DNA of 35,177 nucleotides. Origin: an uncultured Eisenbergiella sp. Lineage in GTDB: Bacteria; Bacillota; Clostridia; Lachnospirales; Lachnospiraceae. Position numbers and translations under genes: made by a program. Where the stretch lies: positions 1 to 35,177 of the forward strand of contig CAJUEL010000049.1 in NCBI GenBank assembly GCA_910585455.1, in the 5' to 3' direction. Of the stretch, positions 1 to 7,865 are shown one piece after another. Every line of letters begins with the position of its first letter. Within the stretch, counting starts at the first letter, position 1. Below the pieces are notes generated by a model. That model worked only from the letters and a program-made list of their open reading frames with translations, made no database searches and was not told the origin of the DNA.

Positions 1-269
1 TTTTGGCACATTTGGAGTGACCGGAAGCCTTTTCTTTTTATCTAAGATTTGTAGGAGGAGAGAAGAAGGTTTCTGCGTGAACCCTCCTCTTTAAAGTTTG
101 AATCCCCCCCCTTGCTTGGGAAATTTGAACCCTTTAAGGAAAAATCAAAATGTATTAAACTTGAAAATTAACATTTCAGAAACATATCCTAATCATTTCA
201 CAAACAAAAGACAGGTATGATATAGCCATCCAGTGAGAAATCACAAAAAAGAAAATGGAGGTCATTCAA
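1..269. other. Upstream region without a gene; possible promoter near 216
   Basis: No convincing coding sequence is seen in these first 269 bases. A TATGAT hexamer at 216-221 could be the -10 box for the following membrane-protein gene, but no good -35 box lies at the usual distance. The stretch is AT-rich and contains a run of eight C's near 105-112. A TTTCACA string at about 196-202 recurs at 3767-3773, ahead of the related membrane protein at 3825; this may be a shared regulator site, but it is too short to be sure. Confidence 0.3.
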
Positions 270-641
270 ATGACAAAGAAAAATTTTATCACCCTTATTC
301 TCAGTACTATTGGAGGCATTTTGTTTGCGCTTGGTATGTGTATGGCAATGATACCTGAATGGAACACGTTTACGCAGGGGGTTGTTGTTGGCTGTGTCGG
401 CCTTGTGGTGTTGGCAGTTATGATAATCGTCCGCCGTAAGATGGAAGGCAAGCCTATTGTTGTCAAGCTCACTGCAAAGGCTATTGGTACGATTCTTCTA
501 AGTATTGCAGGCACGGCGGCTTTTGGCTTTGGAATGTGCCTTGTCATGGTCTGGGACAATCTGGTGCCTGGGATTGTGCTTGGAATTGTGGGGATCGTTC
601 TCTTGCTATGCCTGATTCCAATGGTAAAAGGATTAAAATAG
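270..641 (+). CDS. Small membrane protein with two repeated helical-hairpin units
   Basis: A 123-residue, very hydrophobic protein of unknown function. The start at 270 is chosen because a GGAGG lies at 257-261, which would fall inside the gene if the ATG at 255 were used. It consists of two copies of one unit (about residues 8-55 and 72-117). Each has a hydrophobic segment ending in a GMC motif (LGMCMAM, then GFGMCLVMVW), a short polar turn, and a second hydrophobic segment rich in G and V (PGIVLGIVGIV in the second unit). The same unit occurs once in the protein at 3825, on the other side of the two-component system, so both are probably members or targets of the same signalling block. Four transmembrane helices are expected. 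No enzymatic motif is visible. The gene is followed after 29 bases by the next gene and is likely co-transcribed with it. Confidence 0.8.
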   Translation: MTKKNFITLILSTIGGILFALGMCMAMIPEWNTFTQGVVVGCVGLVVLAVMIIVRRKMEGKPIVVKLTAKAIGTILLSIAGTAAFGFGMCLVMVWDNLVPGIVLGIVGIVLLLCLIPMVKGLK

Positions 642-670
642 TTTTCAGGTTTAGGAAAGGAGAAATTTTC

Positions 671-1000
671 ATGGCAAAGGCAAAAATTGTAAAGGTAGCA
701 GATAAGATTGCAGAAACTGTAACCGATGGTTATAAGAAGATTGAAGATGGCACTGTCGGTGGTTATAAGAAAATTGAACAGGGTGCTGTCAGCGGTTTTA
801 CAAAACTGGCGGACGGGTTTGTAGATCAGTTTCTGACAAAAGAGGGCGAATCAGTGGAGGACGCCAAAAAGCGGATTGCACAGGAGCAGGCGGCCCGTGA
901 AGAAACGGCGAAAAAGGAGCGGGAAGAACGTGAAGCAAGGCAGAGGGAACAGATAGCCGCCAGTAAGGAAAGAGCAAAGAACGCTGCCAAACACCAATAA
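671..1000 (+). CDS. Small charged protein with three 11-residue repeats
   Basis: A 109-residue soluble protein whose family I do not recognise. The start at 671 has AGGAGA nearby and begins MAKAKIVKVADKI. Residues 19-51 are three tandem 11-residue repeats (DGYKKIEDGTV, GGYKKIEQGAV, SGFTKLADGFV), a period typical of amphipathic helices that lie on a membrane or pack as right-handed coils. Residues 62-109 are almost entirely charged (K, E, R, Q, A) and should form a single long helix or coiled coil. There is no signal peptide or membrane span. It lies between the small membrane protein and the response regulator and is closed by a terminator, so it probably forms a two-gene transcript with the upstream gene. 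A role at the membrane face, perhaps as partner of the neighbouring membrane protein, is only an inference. Confidence 0.75.
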   Translation: MAKAKIVKVADKIAETVTDGYKKIEDGTVGGYKKIEQGAVSGFTKLADGFVDQFLTKEGESVEDAKKRIAQEQAAREETAKKEREEREARQREQIAASKERAKNAAKHQ

Positions 1001-1005
1001 TCAAG

Positions 1006-1049
1006 ACAAAAAGAAGGCGGAAAAACAGTATTACCGCTTTCTTTTTTGT
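1006..1049 (+). terminator. Rho-independent terminator after the small charged protein
   Basis: A stem formed by acaaaaagaaggcgg (1006-1020) and ccgctttcttttttgt, with one wobble pair and one bulge, a 13-nt loop and a T-rich 3' side. It separates the first two genes from the two-component system. Confidence 0.75.
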
Positions 1050-1063
1050 GATTCACTCAAACG

Positions 1064-1095
1064 TAAACAAAACTTTAACATTTACATGGTATAAT
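1064..1095 (+). promoter_or_regulatory. Promoter region of the response regulator
   Basis: TATAAT at 1090-1095 is a consensus -10 box 26 bases ahead of the response-regulator start. There is no good -35 box. Instead there is an inverted gtaaa/tttac pair (1063-1067 and 1081-1085) around an A/C-rich stretch, which suggests an activator-dependent promoter, possibly autoregulated by the OmpR-type regulator. Confidence 0.5.
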
Positions 1096-1121
1096 GTCCG
1101 TATGAATGGAGGTGACAAACT

Positions 1122-1793
1122 ATGTTTCAGATATTGATTGTAGAGGATGATGCAGACCTGAACTACACAGTTTGCGCATTCCTGAACCAGAGCGGATACA
1201 AGGCAACTGGCTGCCAAAGCGCAGAGGATGCTTATGATATGATGTACAGCAAGGTGTTTGACATCATTATCTCAGACATTATGATGCAGGGGACAGATGG
1301 ATTTGAATTTGCTGAAAACGTCCGCAGAATCAATGAGGATATTCCGATTTTGTTTATGACGGCGCGGGACGATATTGCTTCCAAACAGCGGGGATTCAGG
1401 ATTGGTATTGACGATTATATGGTAAAGCCAATTGACCTTGACGAACTGTTCCTGCGGATTGGCGCCTTGCTCCGGAGGGCAAAGATCGCATCCTCCCGTA
1501 GGTTAGAGGTGGAAAACCTTGTGTTGGATGCCGACGAGCACACTGCCTATCTGGATGGGGAAGAAATTTCTCTTACCCTCCGGGAATTTAATCTTCTTTA
1601 TAAGCTGCTCTCTTATCCGAAAAAAACATTTACCCGCACACAGCTTATGGATGAATTTTGGGATGCGGATACCGCATCAGGCACCCGTACTGTGGATGTA
1701 TATATGACAAAACTGAGGGGAAAGCTGGCCGCCTGTAAAGCTTTTGAAATTGTTACAGTTCATGGGCTGGGCTATAAGGCGGTGTTGAAATGA
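1122..1793 (+). CDS. OmpR/PhoB-family response regulator
   Basis: A 223-residue DNA-binding response regulator. The receiver domain (about 1-118) has the acidic pair ED at residues 8-9, the phosphorylatable aspartate D52 in IISDIMMQGTDG, a threonine in FMTARDD and the lysine in MVKPIDL. The C-terminal winged-helix domain (about 128-223) has the typical LTLREFNLLYKLL, TRTQLMDEFW and RTVDVYMTKLRGKL segments and ends in the HGLGYKAVLK wing. GGAGGTGAC lies 8 bases before the start. The stop overlaps the kinase start (ATGA), so the pair is translationally coupled. Similar OmpR/kinase pairs in Firmicutes often answer cell-envelope stress or peptide antibiotics, but the signal cannot be read from sequence. 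Confidence 0.95.
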   Translation: MFQILIVEDDADLNYTVCAFLNQSGYKATGCQSAEDAYDMMYSKVFDIIISDIMMQGTDGFEFAENVRRINEDIPILFMTARDDIASKQRGFRIGIDDYMVKPIDLDELFLRIGALLRRAKIASSRRLEVENLVLDADEHTAYLDGEEISLTLREFNLLYKLLSYPKKTFTRTQLMDEFWDADTASGTRTVDVYMTKLRGKLAACKAFEIVTVHGLGYKAVLK

Positions 1794-2863
1794 CAGAAAA
1801 AGAGAAAAAAAGGAAACACTTGATGGCTGTTTTTTGGAAATACATAATTTTTTTCCTGTTGATGGCATTCATTATTACAAATTGTATGCTCCTGTTTTTG
1901 GATCGGTTTCAAAAGGCAACCGGGATTTCTTACCATGAGGGTAACATCCGGCAGGCCGCTACGCTTACCTTTGGGAATGTGATCCTGCTCAGCCTGATCT
2001 GCACGGTGGTAGATGTGGTACGTCGTAAATATATGGTTGAGAGGCCTGTGAAAAAGATAATCAGGGCAGCAGAGAAAATAATGCAGGGCGATTTTTCAGT
2101 ACGCATCAATCTCCCTGACAGTCCTGACAGCATGGATGGATTTCAGGAGATCAGCCGATATTTTAACAGGATGGCAAAAGAACTGTCCGGTCTGGAAACA
2201 CTGCGTACTGATTTTATTGCAAATGTATCCCATGAACTGAAAACGCCTCTCGCAGTCATGCAGAACTATGGGACAATGCTGGGGCAGCCAGGACTTTCGG
2301 AAGAAAAGCGCATAGAATATGCGAAGGCAGTCACAGATGCCAGCAGACGGCTTGCAGACCTGATTACCAATATCCTGAAACTGAACAAACTGGAAAACCA
2401 GCAGATTTATCCGGAGGCAAGGGAATACGACCTTTCCGAACAACTCTGTCAGAGCCTGCTGCAATTTGAAAATACCTGGGAAAAAAAGAACATCAACATT
2501 GAGACGAATCTCACAGAAGGTGTCTGTATTCATGCCGACGAAGAACTCCTAAGCCTTGTATGGAACAATCTGCTGTCCAATGCTTTTAAGTTTACGCCTG
2601 AAAATGGGACAGTCTCCCTTTCGCTTGCAACAGATGACAGGGGAGCTGTTGTCACTGTTTCAGATACCGGCTGCGGTATGAAACCGGAAGCGGGGGAACA
2701 TATCTTTGAAAAATTTTATCAGGAGGATACCTCCCATGCAACACAGGGCAACGGTCTGGGGCTGGCACTGGTAAAGCGTGTGATTGATATTATACAAGGG
2801 GAGATCAGTGTTGAAAGTGTTCCGGGAAAGGGAAGTATCTTCACTGTGAAGATCAGGAGGTGA
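1790..2863 (+). CDS. HAMP-domain sensor histidine kinase
   Basis: A 357-residue membrane kinase partner of the preceding regulator, overlapping it by 4 bases. Two transmembrane helices (about 14-37 and 59-77) flank a very short outer loop of about 20 residues, so the stimulus is probably sensed in or at the membrane or through a partner protein. HAMP spans about 78-132. The HisKA domain has H148 in NVSHELKTPL. The ATPase domain shows the N box (WNNLLSNAFKFTP), G1 (DTGCGMKPE), F box (FEKFYQED) and G2 (GNGLGLALVKRV). The tiny sensor loop resembles intramembrane-sensing kinases, which commonly work with small membrane proteins or transporters; the adjoining membrane proteins are candidates for that role. 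Confidence 0.95.
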   Translation: MTEKEKKRKHLMAVFWKYIIFFLLMAFIITNCMLLFLDRFQKATGISYHEGNIRQAATLTFGNVILLSLICTVVDVVRRKYMVERPVKKIIRAAEKIMQGDFSVRINLPDSPDSMDGFQEISRYFNRMAKELSGLETLRTDFIANVSHELKTPLAVMQNYGTMLGQPGLSEEKRIEYAKAVTDASRRLADLITNILKLNKLENQQIYPEAREYDLSEQLCQSLLQFENTWEKKNINIETNLTEGVCIHADEELLSLVWNNLLSNAFKFTPENGTVSLSLATDDRGAVVTVSDTGCGMKPEAGEHIFEKFYQEDTSHATQGNGLGLALVKRVIDIIQGEISVESVPGKGSIFTVKIRR

Positions 2864-2867
2864 AGCT

Positions 2868-3755
2868 ATGCGGATATGCAAAAAAATTTTAGGGTTTTTC
2901 CTGTTTCCTAATGGAGCAGTTTTCCTTTTTCTTGTACCGCTGTCGGGAGCCCTGCTTGGATATGCCTTTACAGCGGAAGAAGTACATCAGGGTATCGAAT
3001 ATGCTTCCTATATCCTTTCAGCCTATACCCTGACTGCCATGTGCTGCAGGCTGCCAGGTATTTTACGGGAATTGAAGGAATATCTGGGAAAAAACAAGTA
3101 TGTGGCAAAATACCAGCAGGATACAGCATGGCGGATGACGGTTTCCCTATATGGCTCTGTTGCCATCAATGTATCTTATACTGTCCTTCAATTAGGGCTT
3201 GGAATTATCCATTCTACAGTATGGTATTACTCTATGGCGGTTTATTATCTGATGCTGTCAGTCATGCGGTTTTATCTGCTGCAGTATCTGAGGGGTGGTC
3301 ATATACCGGGGGAAGATAAGAACGGTGAGCTGCACAGATACCGCTTTTGCGGTGTTGTCCTTATGGGGATGAATCTGGCACTGGCTGTGATTGTATATTA
3401 TATCACATGGCAGAACAGAACGTTTATCCATCACACGATTACAACCATTGCAATGGCGGCTTATACTTTTGCCTCCTTTACAATGGCGGTCATCAATATG
3501 GTACGTTACCGGAAATATCAGAGCCCCGTCCTTTCAGCAGCGAAAGCAATCGGCTTTACTGCTGCAATGGTTTCCATGCTGACGCTTGAAACAACTATGC
3601 TCACAGTTTTTGGAAAAGGGGAAAAAGGAGATTTTGACCGTATTATGACTGGGAGTACTGGGGCGGCAGTGACGTTGACAGTTCTTATCATGGCTGTTTA
3701 TATGATCGTGAAATCTACGAAGGAGCTTAAAGCAAAAAATAATACTTTAACATAA
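2868..3755 (+). CDS. Eight-helix membrane protein of unknown function, linked to the two-component system
   Basis: A 295-residue integral membrane protein starting 4 bases after the kinase stop, so it belongs to the same operon. About eight hydrophobic segments are seen (roughly 17-34, 45-60, 92-112, 118-138, 160-180, 190-211, 226-247, 264-282). The loop between helices 2 and 3 (about 61-90) is basic and contains LRELKEYLGKNKYVAKYQQD. No ATP-binding, peptidase or transporter signature is recognised. Its fixed position behind the kinase suggests it is part of the sensing complex or the main response target, but this is inference. Confidence 0.8.
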   Translation: MRICKKILGFFLFPNGAVFLFLVPLSGALLGYAFTAEEVHQGIEYASYILSAYTLTAMCCRLPGILRELKEYLGKNKYVAKYQQDTAWRMTVSLYGSVAINVSYTVLQLGLGIIHSTVWYYSMAVYYLMLSVMRFYLLQYLRGGHIPGEDKNGELHRYRFCGVVLMGMNLALAVIVYYITWQNRTFIHHTITTIAMAAYTFASFTMAVINMVRYRKYQSPVLSAAKAIGFTAAMVSMLTLETTMLTVFGKGEKGDFDRIMTGSTGAAVTLTVLIMAVYMIVKSTKELKAKNNTLT

Positions 3756-3824
3756 CTTCATTACTTTTTCACAGCAAGGCAACATAATGGGGTATCTGTA
3801 ATATCAAAAAAGGAGAAAGCAAAA

Positions 3825-4205
3825 ATGGATAACATGAAACAAAGTGAGGGCTTCAACTTTACCTATTCTGCCAAAGACCAGGAGGAACTGAAAGCAATCA
3901 GGAAGAAGTATCTGCCGCCTGAAGAAGATAAGCTGCAGAAAGTACGGGCTATGGACGCCCATGTTGCAAACAAGGCAACAAGTATTTCCTTGATTATGGG
4001 AGTCATTGGTTCACTGGTCATGGGAACCGGTATGTGCTGCTGTCTGGTATGGCAGGGGGTATGGTTTGTTCCCGGCATTATCATTGGCCTTATAGGAATG
4101 ATTACGGTTGGAATGGCATATCCGGTTTTTCAGCATGTTGTGAAAAAGGAACGTAGAAAAATAGCTCCTGAAATCCTGCGGCTGACTGAAGAATTGATAA
4201 AGTGA
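3825..4205 (+). CDS. Small membrane protein related to the one at 270
   Basis: A 126-residue protein with a charged N-terminal half (residues 1-50) and a single helical hairpin (about 52-75 and 80-103) followed by a basic tail. The hairpin carries GTGMCCCLVW and PGIIIGLIGM, matching the GFGMCLVMVW and PGIVLGIVGIV unit of the protein at 270. The family therefore appears three times as a unit in two genes flanking the two-component system. AAAGGAGAAAG lies ahead of the ATG. A 69-base gap separates it from the upstream gene, and the TTTCACA string at 3767-3773 may be a shared control site with the gene at 270. Function unknown. Confidence 0.8.
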   Translation: MDNMKQSEGFNFTYSAKDQEELKAIRKKYLPPEEDKLQKVRAMDAHVANKATSISLIMGVIGSLVMGTGMCCCLVWQGVWFVPGIIIGLIGMITVGMAYPVFQHVVKKERRKIAPEILRLTEELIK

Positions 4206-4294
4206 AAACAGGGGCAGAAAAGAAATTGTACATAACAGCGACGCCGAGAATGACTTTTGAGGGAAAGCGCCTTATCAGATGTGAGCGTTTTATC

Positions 4295-4349
4295 TTGACA
4301 TTTGAGACTACTTGTAGTAGTCTGTAATACAGACCACTGCAAGTAGTCT
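4295..4349 (+). promoter_or_regulatory. Promoter with two BlaI-type operator palindromes
   Basis: Two 19-bp dyads of identical design lie 26 bases apart: 4305-4323 (agactact, 3-nt centre, agtagtct; perfect arms) and 4331-4349 (agaccact, 3-nt centre, agtagtct; one mismatch). A TTGACA at 4295-4300 lies just upstream, so a repressor on either site would cover the promoter or the transcript start. ACTAC/GTAGT half-sites are typical of BlaI/MecI repressors, and the gene that follows encodes one, so autoregulation is very likely. The -10 box is not clear. Confidence 0.8.
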
Positions 4350-4369
4350 GCGAAAGGAAGAGGAAGCAC

Positions 4370-4729
4370 ATGGCAGAAATACAACTAGGCGTTATTGAGG
4401 CGCGATATGCAGATATGATCTGGGCGCACGAGCCGGTAACCTCGTCTGAACTGGTAAAGATGACAGCGGTAGAATTTAACTGGAAGAGAACCACGGCACA
4501 TAATGTATTGCGGAGACTAATAGATAAAGGGTTGTTTCGGAATGACAACGGAGTGGTAACTGCTGTGATTTCCAGAGATGAATTTTATTCCATGCAGAGC
4601 AGACAATATGTGGAAGATACCTTTGCCGGCTCGCTTCCGGCATTTATTGCGGCATTTATGCAGGGTTCCGGGATTACAGAAGAAGAAGCGGAAGCAATCC
4701 GCAGGATGATTGACAGGGCGGAGGGCTGA
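4370..4729 (+). CDS. BlaI/MecI-family transcriptional repressor
   Basis: A 119-residue winged-helix repressor. Residues 1-65 form the DNA-binding domain (IEARYADMIWAHEPVTSSELV, then WKRTTAHNVLRRLIDKGLF as recognition helix and wing). Residues 70-119 are the dimerisation tail, with FAGSLPAFIAAFM in the position of the site that is cleaved in classical BlaI/MecI when the sensor fires. Length matches the family (about 120-125). It sits directly behind two matching operators and 5 bases ahead of an M56 peptidase gene, the usual blaI-blaR1 order. Many such pairs in Clostridia do not control a beta-lactamase, and none is adjacent here (the beta-lactamase-fold gene at 16.6 kb is of the esterase/DD-peptidase type). 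Confidence 0.92.
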   Translation: MAEIQLGVIEARYADMIWAHEPVTSSELVKMTAVEFNWKRTTAHNVLRRLIDKGLFRNDNGVVTAVISRDEFYSMQSRQYVEDTFAGSLPAFIAAFMQGSGITEEEAEAIRRMIDRAEG

Positions 4730-4734
4730 GGAGT

Positions 4735-6852
4735 ATGGGCGATATTTTTCTGAAATTACTAAATATGAGTATTACTGCCGGATGGTTAATATTGGCGGTT
4801 TCATGTATCAGGCTGTTATTCAGAAAAATTCCCAAATGGGTGAATTGCCTGTTGTGGGGAGCGGTGGCGGTCAGGCTGATTTGTCCGTTTTCCATCGAAA
4901 GCCGGTTCAGTATATTGCCGGCTACAGAACCCATAAAATCCAGTACGGTTGTGGAAGGGGAAGTACAGAATTATATACCGTCCATAGACAGCCGCCTGAC
5001 GATCGTGGAAAATACGATCAACCCGATGCTGACAGAAGCCTTTGCCTATCATGAATCAGATAGCGTAGCGCCATTGCAGGCAGTTACTCATGCTGCCGGT
5101 TTTGTCTGGAGCTGCGGCGCGATCCTGTTGATCATTTGTGCGATGGGCAGCGCTATAAAGCTGCATAAGCTTGTAAGAGAAGCGGTATGCGTCAGGGGTA
5201 ATATTTATGTTTGTGATGCGGTAAAATCGCCATTTATTTTGGGGATTATCGGGCCGGGGGTTTATCTTCCTTCTGCGCTGAATGATAGAGAGCGGGACTA
5301 TATCCTCGCACATGAATCCGCACATCTGAAAAGAAAAGACCATTGGTGGAAAGCGCTGGGCTATTTATTGTTGTGTATCTATTGGTTTAATCCTCTCTGC
5401 TGGATGGCATATTCTCTGTTCTGTAAGGACATTGAACTGGCATGTGATGAAAAAGTAGCCAGGGCTATGACATCTCATGAGAAAAAAGAGTATTCCAGGG
5501 TGTTGTTGTCCTGTGCAGGGCAGAGGAGTCTGATTATGGTATGTCCGTTGGCTTTTGGGGAAGTGGGAGTTAAGGAAAGGGTGAAATCCGTATTGTATTA
5601 TAAAAAGCCGACATTATGGATTACGATAGCGGCGGCTGCGGTATTTGTAATATTGACGGTATGTTTTTTGACGAATCCCACGAGAGAGTATCGGATCAGA
5701 ATTACAATCCCTGCAGGAAGTACGGAAGCCTTTTGTTATTCAGATCAGGAAATCAGTCCGAAAGGTAATACGCTTACATTTTATGCCGGCGAAGGACTTG
5801 GGGACACGGAAATTACATTGCTGCCGGTAGAGGTCAGGGAAGAAAACGCTTACGACGAACCCGCTTATATGACACCGGGAATGCCTGTGAAAATGGATGT
5901 GGAAAAAGGCGGATGGTTTAAAATAGGCGTGAATATACAGAACCGGACAGAGGAAAGCAAGGATGTATATATCTCCGTGAGGAATGTGGATGTAAGAATT
6001 GCTTCTTTGGATGAAGCTAAGGAAAGCGGTCTGCCCACGGAGAAGATGCCGGGCGGGGAAGATAACGTGGAGGGGAATGCTGTTCCTGAAAAAGACGTTT
6101 CTTTGCAGGCGGAGGAAATGCCACCAGAAAACGATACCATACAGAATATGGTACTTTATGAACAACCGGAAGCGGACAAGGTATGTATAAGAGTACAGCC
6201 TTCCATGATAAAAGAGTACGCGTACTATTATTATATTCCTTCAGATAAGGACCAGGAATGGCTGGCAGCCCAGGTAGAGGCATTGGATTTGGAAGGGAAA
6301 CCGTTAGAGAGACGGTGGGAAGGTCATAAGGAAAGAGGCTGGCAGATCATCTATAATGATGTAGAAATAAGAGCGTTTGAAGGAGGGTATTTATATTACA
6401 CATATGTTGATGAAAATGGCGTCATGGAGTGTTGGATAGAGGCCCCCAAGCTGTGCGACTATATACAGATCATGTTAATGGAAAAAGCAGGCTATCAAAG
6501 CTATGATATTTCTAAAATAAAAGATATTGTATCCGCCAGGTTAGATGTCAAGACTGTTTTTACCGGCGGGCAATTGTATAGTCAGACCATAACGGATGCG
6601 GAGACACTGCAAAAGTTTGAAGAGTGGTTTAGTAATGCGGAATATATATATGGCGGAACAGAGTGTGGAACACAATGTGCCTGTCTGGAATTGACATTGG
6701 CAAACGGGGATGTGGTGAAACTGTCTATGGCGACAGACAGCTGCCCGAATTTCCATATCGATGGAGTCGCCTATGATTATCGTCCGGTGTCAGATTGGGA
6801 TAACAGCGGGTTTTACAGATGCTTCAATGAAATACCGTGGGAATATGAGTAG
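4735..6852 (+). CDS. BlaR1-like M56 membrane metallopeptidase with a non-penicillin-binding C-terminal region
   Basis: A 705-residue antirepressor-type protein. Helices lie near residues 10-29, 36-52, 119-140 and 294-313. The zinc site is HESAH at 193-197, inside LAHESAHLKRKDHWW, with ELACDE at 234-239 as the expected third-ligand region. This is the gluzincin motif by which BlaR1-type proteins trigger removal of the partner repressor. In contrast to BlaR1, the part outside the membrane (about 315-705) shows no SxxK penicillin-binding sensor domain. It contains a beta-rich stretch, an acidic linker (about 430-465) and a C-terminal segment rich in Tyr, Trp and paired Cys (ECGTQCACLEL). The inducer is therefore probably not a beta-lactam; it is unknown. 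Confidence 0.85.
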   Translation: MGDIFLKLLNMSITAGWLILAVSCIRLLFRKIPKWVNCLLWGAVAVRLICPFSIESRFSILPATEPIKSSTVVEGEVQNYIPSIDSRLTIVENTINPMLTEAFAYHESDSVAPLQAVTHAAGFVWSCGAILLIICAMGSAIKLHKLVREAVCVRGNIYVCDAVKSPFILGIIGPGVYLPSALNDRERDYILAHESAHLKRKDHWWKALGYLLLCIYWFNPLCWMAYSLFCKDIELACDEKVARAMTSHEKKEYSRVLLSCAGQRSLIMVCPLAFGEVGVKERVKSVLYYKKPTLWITIAAAAVFVILTVCFLTNPTREYRIRITIPAGSTEAFCYSDQEISPKGNTLTFYAGEGLGDTEITLLPVEVREENAYDEPAYMTPGMPVKMDVEKGGWFKIGVNIQNRTEESKDVYISVRNVDVRIASLDEAKESGLPTEKMPGGEDNVEGNAVPEKDVSLQAEEMPPENDTIQNMVLYEQPEADKVCIRVQPSMIKEYAYYYYIPSDKDQEWLAAQVEALDLEGKPLERRWEGHKERGWQIIYNDVEIRAFEGGYLYYTYVDENGVMECWIEAPKLCDYIQIMLMEKAGYQSYDISKIKDIVSARLDVKTVFTGGQLYSQTITDAETLQKFEEWFSNAEYIYGGTECGTQCACLELTLANGDVVKLSMATDSCPNFHIDGVAYDYRPVSDWDNSGFYRCFNEIPWEYE

Positions 6853-6917
6853 GTTATGGCTGCAATGTGGGCAATAACGGCAGATATTGAAAATTTGATT
6901 TAGGAGGCAGGCGTATC

Positions 6918-7700
6918 ATGGAAAAATTGAATCAACGGCAGGCAGTGCAGGAGCAGTACAAAAGGACGGATAACTTAAACACAAGGATATCCCTCCATGC
7001 GAAATATTCCACCAACAAACAGGGCTTTGGCAACTGGATTTTTTCGCACTATGATCTTTTGGCGGGCAGCAGGGTGCTGGAGCTTGGATGCGGTACGGGA
7101 GATATGTGGAAAACAAAGCTGCCTGCGCCAAGGCAGGACATTGCCCTGACGCTGACGGACATGTCTGAGAATATGGTTTCATCCGCAAAAGCCTTGCTGG
7201 GAGAAGCAGGGCAGGTTTCGTATGCTGTGGTGAACATAGAAAATATACCCTATGCGGATCACAGCTTTGACAGAGTGATCGCGAACATGATGCTGTATCA
7301 TGTCCCTGATCTGGACAGAGGCCTGTCTGAGGTAAAACGGGTGCTGGCGCAGGATGGATGCTTTTACTGCGCTACCTATGGGGAAAACGGAATGATGGCC
7401 TATATTGCGGGCCTGTTAAAGGAATATGGGGTGACGGATGTCACGAATAAAAATTTCACCCTGCAAAACGGTTGCGGAATTCTGCAAAAATATTTTTCCG
7501 ATGTCCAAAAGCTGGAGTACGAGGATTCCCTGGCGGTTACGGACGTGGAGGACGTGCTGGATTACATTTTTTCCCTGACTAATCTGTCGCCGGTGGCGAG
7601 GCTCGGACGGGAAACGCTGCGGGCGGTTCTGGAAAAGGAAATGATCAATGGCGTTTTACATATCCCGAAGGAATATGGGATGTTCATTTGCCGGATTTGA
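6918..7700 (+). CDS. Class I SAM-dependent methyltransferase
   Basis: A 260-residue cytosolic methyltransferase. Motif I is RVLELGCGTGDMW (about 52-64), the adenosine-binding acidic residue follows in LTDMSENMV, and the later motifs FDRVIANMMLYHVPDLDRGLSEVKRVL are those of the Methyltransf_11/25 type that acts on small molecules. GGAGGCAGGCGTATC precedes the start. It lies 65 bases behind the M56 peptidase gene and could be read through from it, but a functional link is not evident; the substrate cannot be told from sequence. The C-terminal third (about 170-260) contains the helical segment VEDVLDYIFSLTNLSPV common in this group. Confidence 0.88.
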   Translation: MEKLNQRQAVQEQYKRTDNLNTRISLHAKYSTNKQGFGNWIFSHYDLLAGSRVLELGCGTGDMWKTKLPAPRQDIALTLTDMSENMVSSAKALLGEAGQVSYAVVNIENIPYADHSFDRVIANMMLYHVPDLDRGLSEVKRVLAQDGCFYCATYGENGMMAYIAGLLKEYGVTDVTNKNFTLQNGCGILQKYFSDVQKLEYEDSLAVTDVEDVLDYIFSLTNLSPVARLGRETLRAVLEKEMINGVLHIPKEYGMFICRI

Positions 7701-7744
7701 AAACGGCTTAACAGCAATGTTATGCATCCTGGGCGGTGGGAATA

Positions 7745-7836
7745 GCGTGAAGAGATTTTCTAAGGCGTCAAAAGACGCCGCCTAAGAAAATCTAAAACTT
7801 CACGCAGAAGAATGCCTTGAAAAGCAGGCATTCTTC
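7745..7836. terminator. Double-hairpin region between convergent genes
   Basis: Two hairpins lie between the converging methyltransferase and uxuB genes. The first pairs agattttctaaggcgtc (7753-7769) with gacgccgcctaagaaaatct (7774-7793) across an AAAA loop, extended by gcgtgaag/cttcacgc outside. The second pairs gaagaatgcct (7807-7817) with aggcattcttc (7826-7836). Neither has a classical T-run on both sides, but together they are placed to stop transcription from both directions. Confidence 0.65.
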
Positions 7837-7865
7837 ATCCTGATTTAAGTCGCCGTCTGGCGGTC

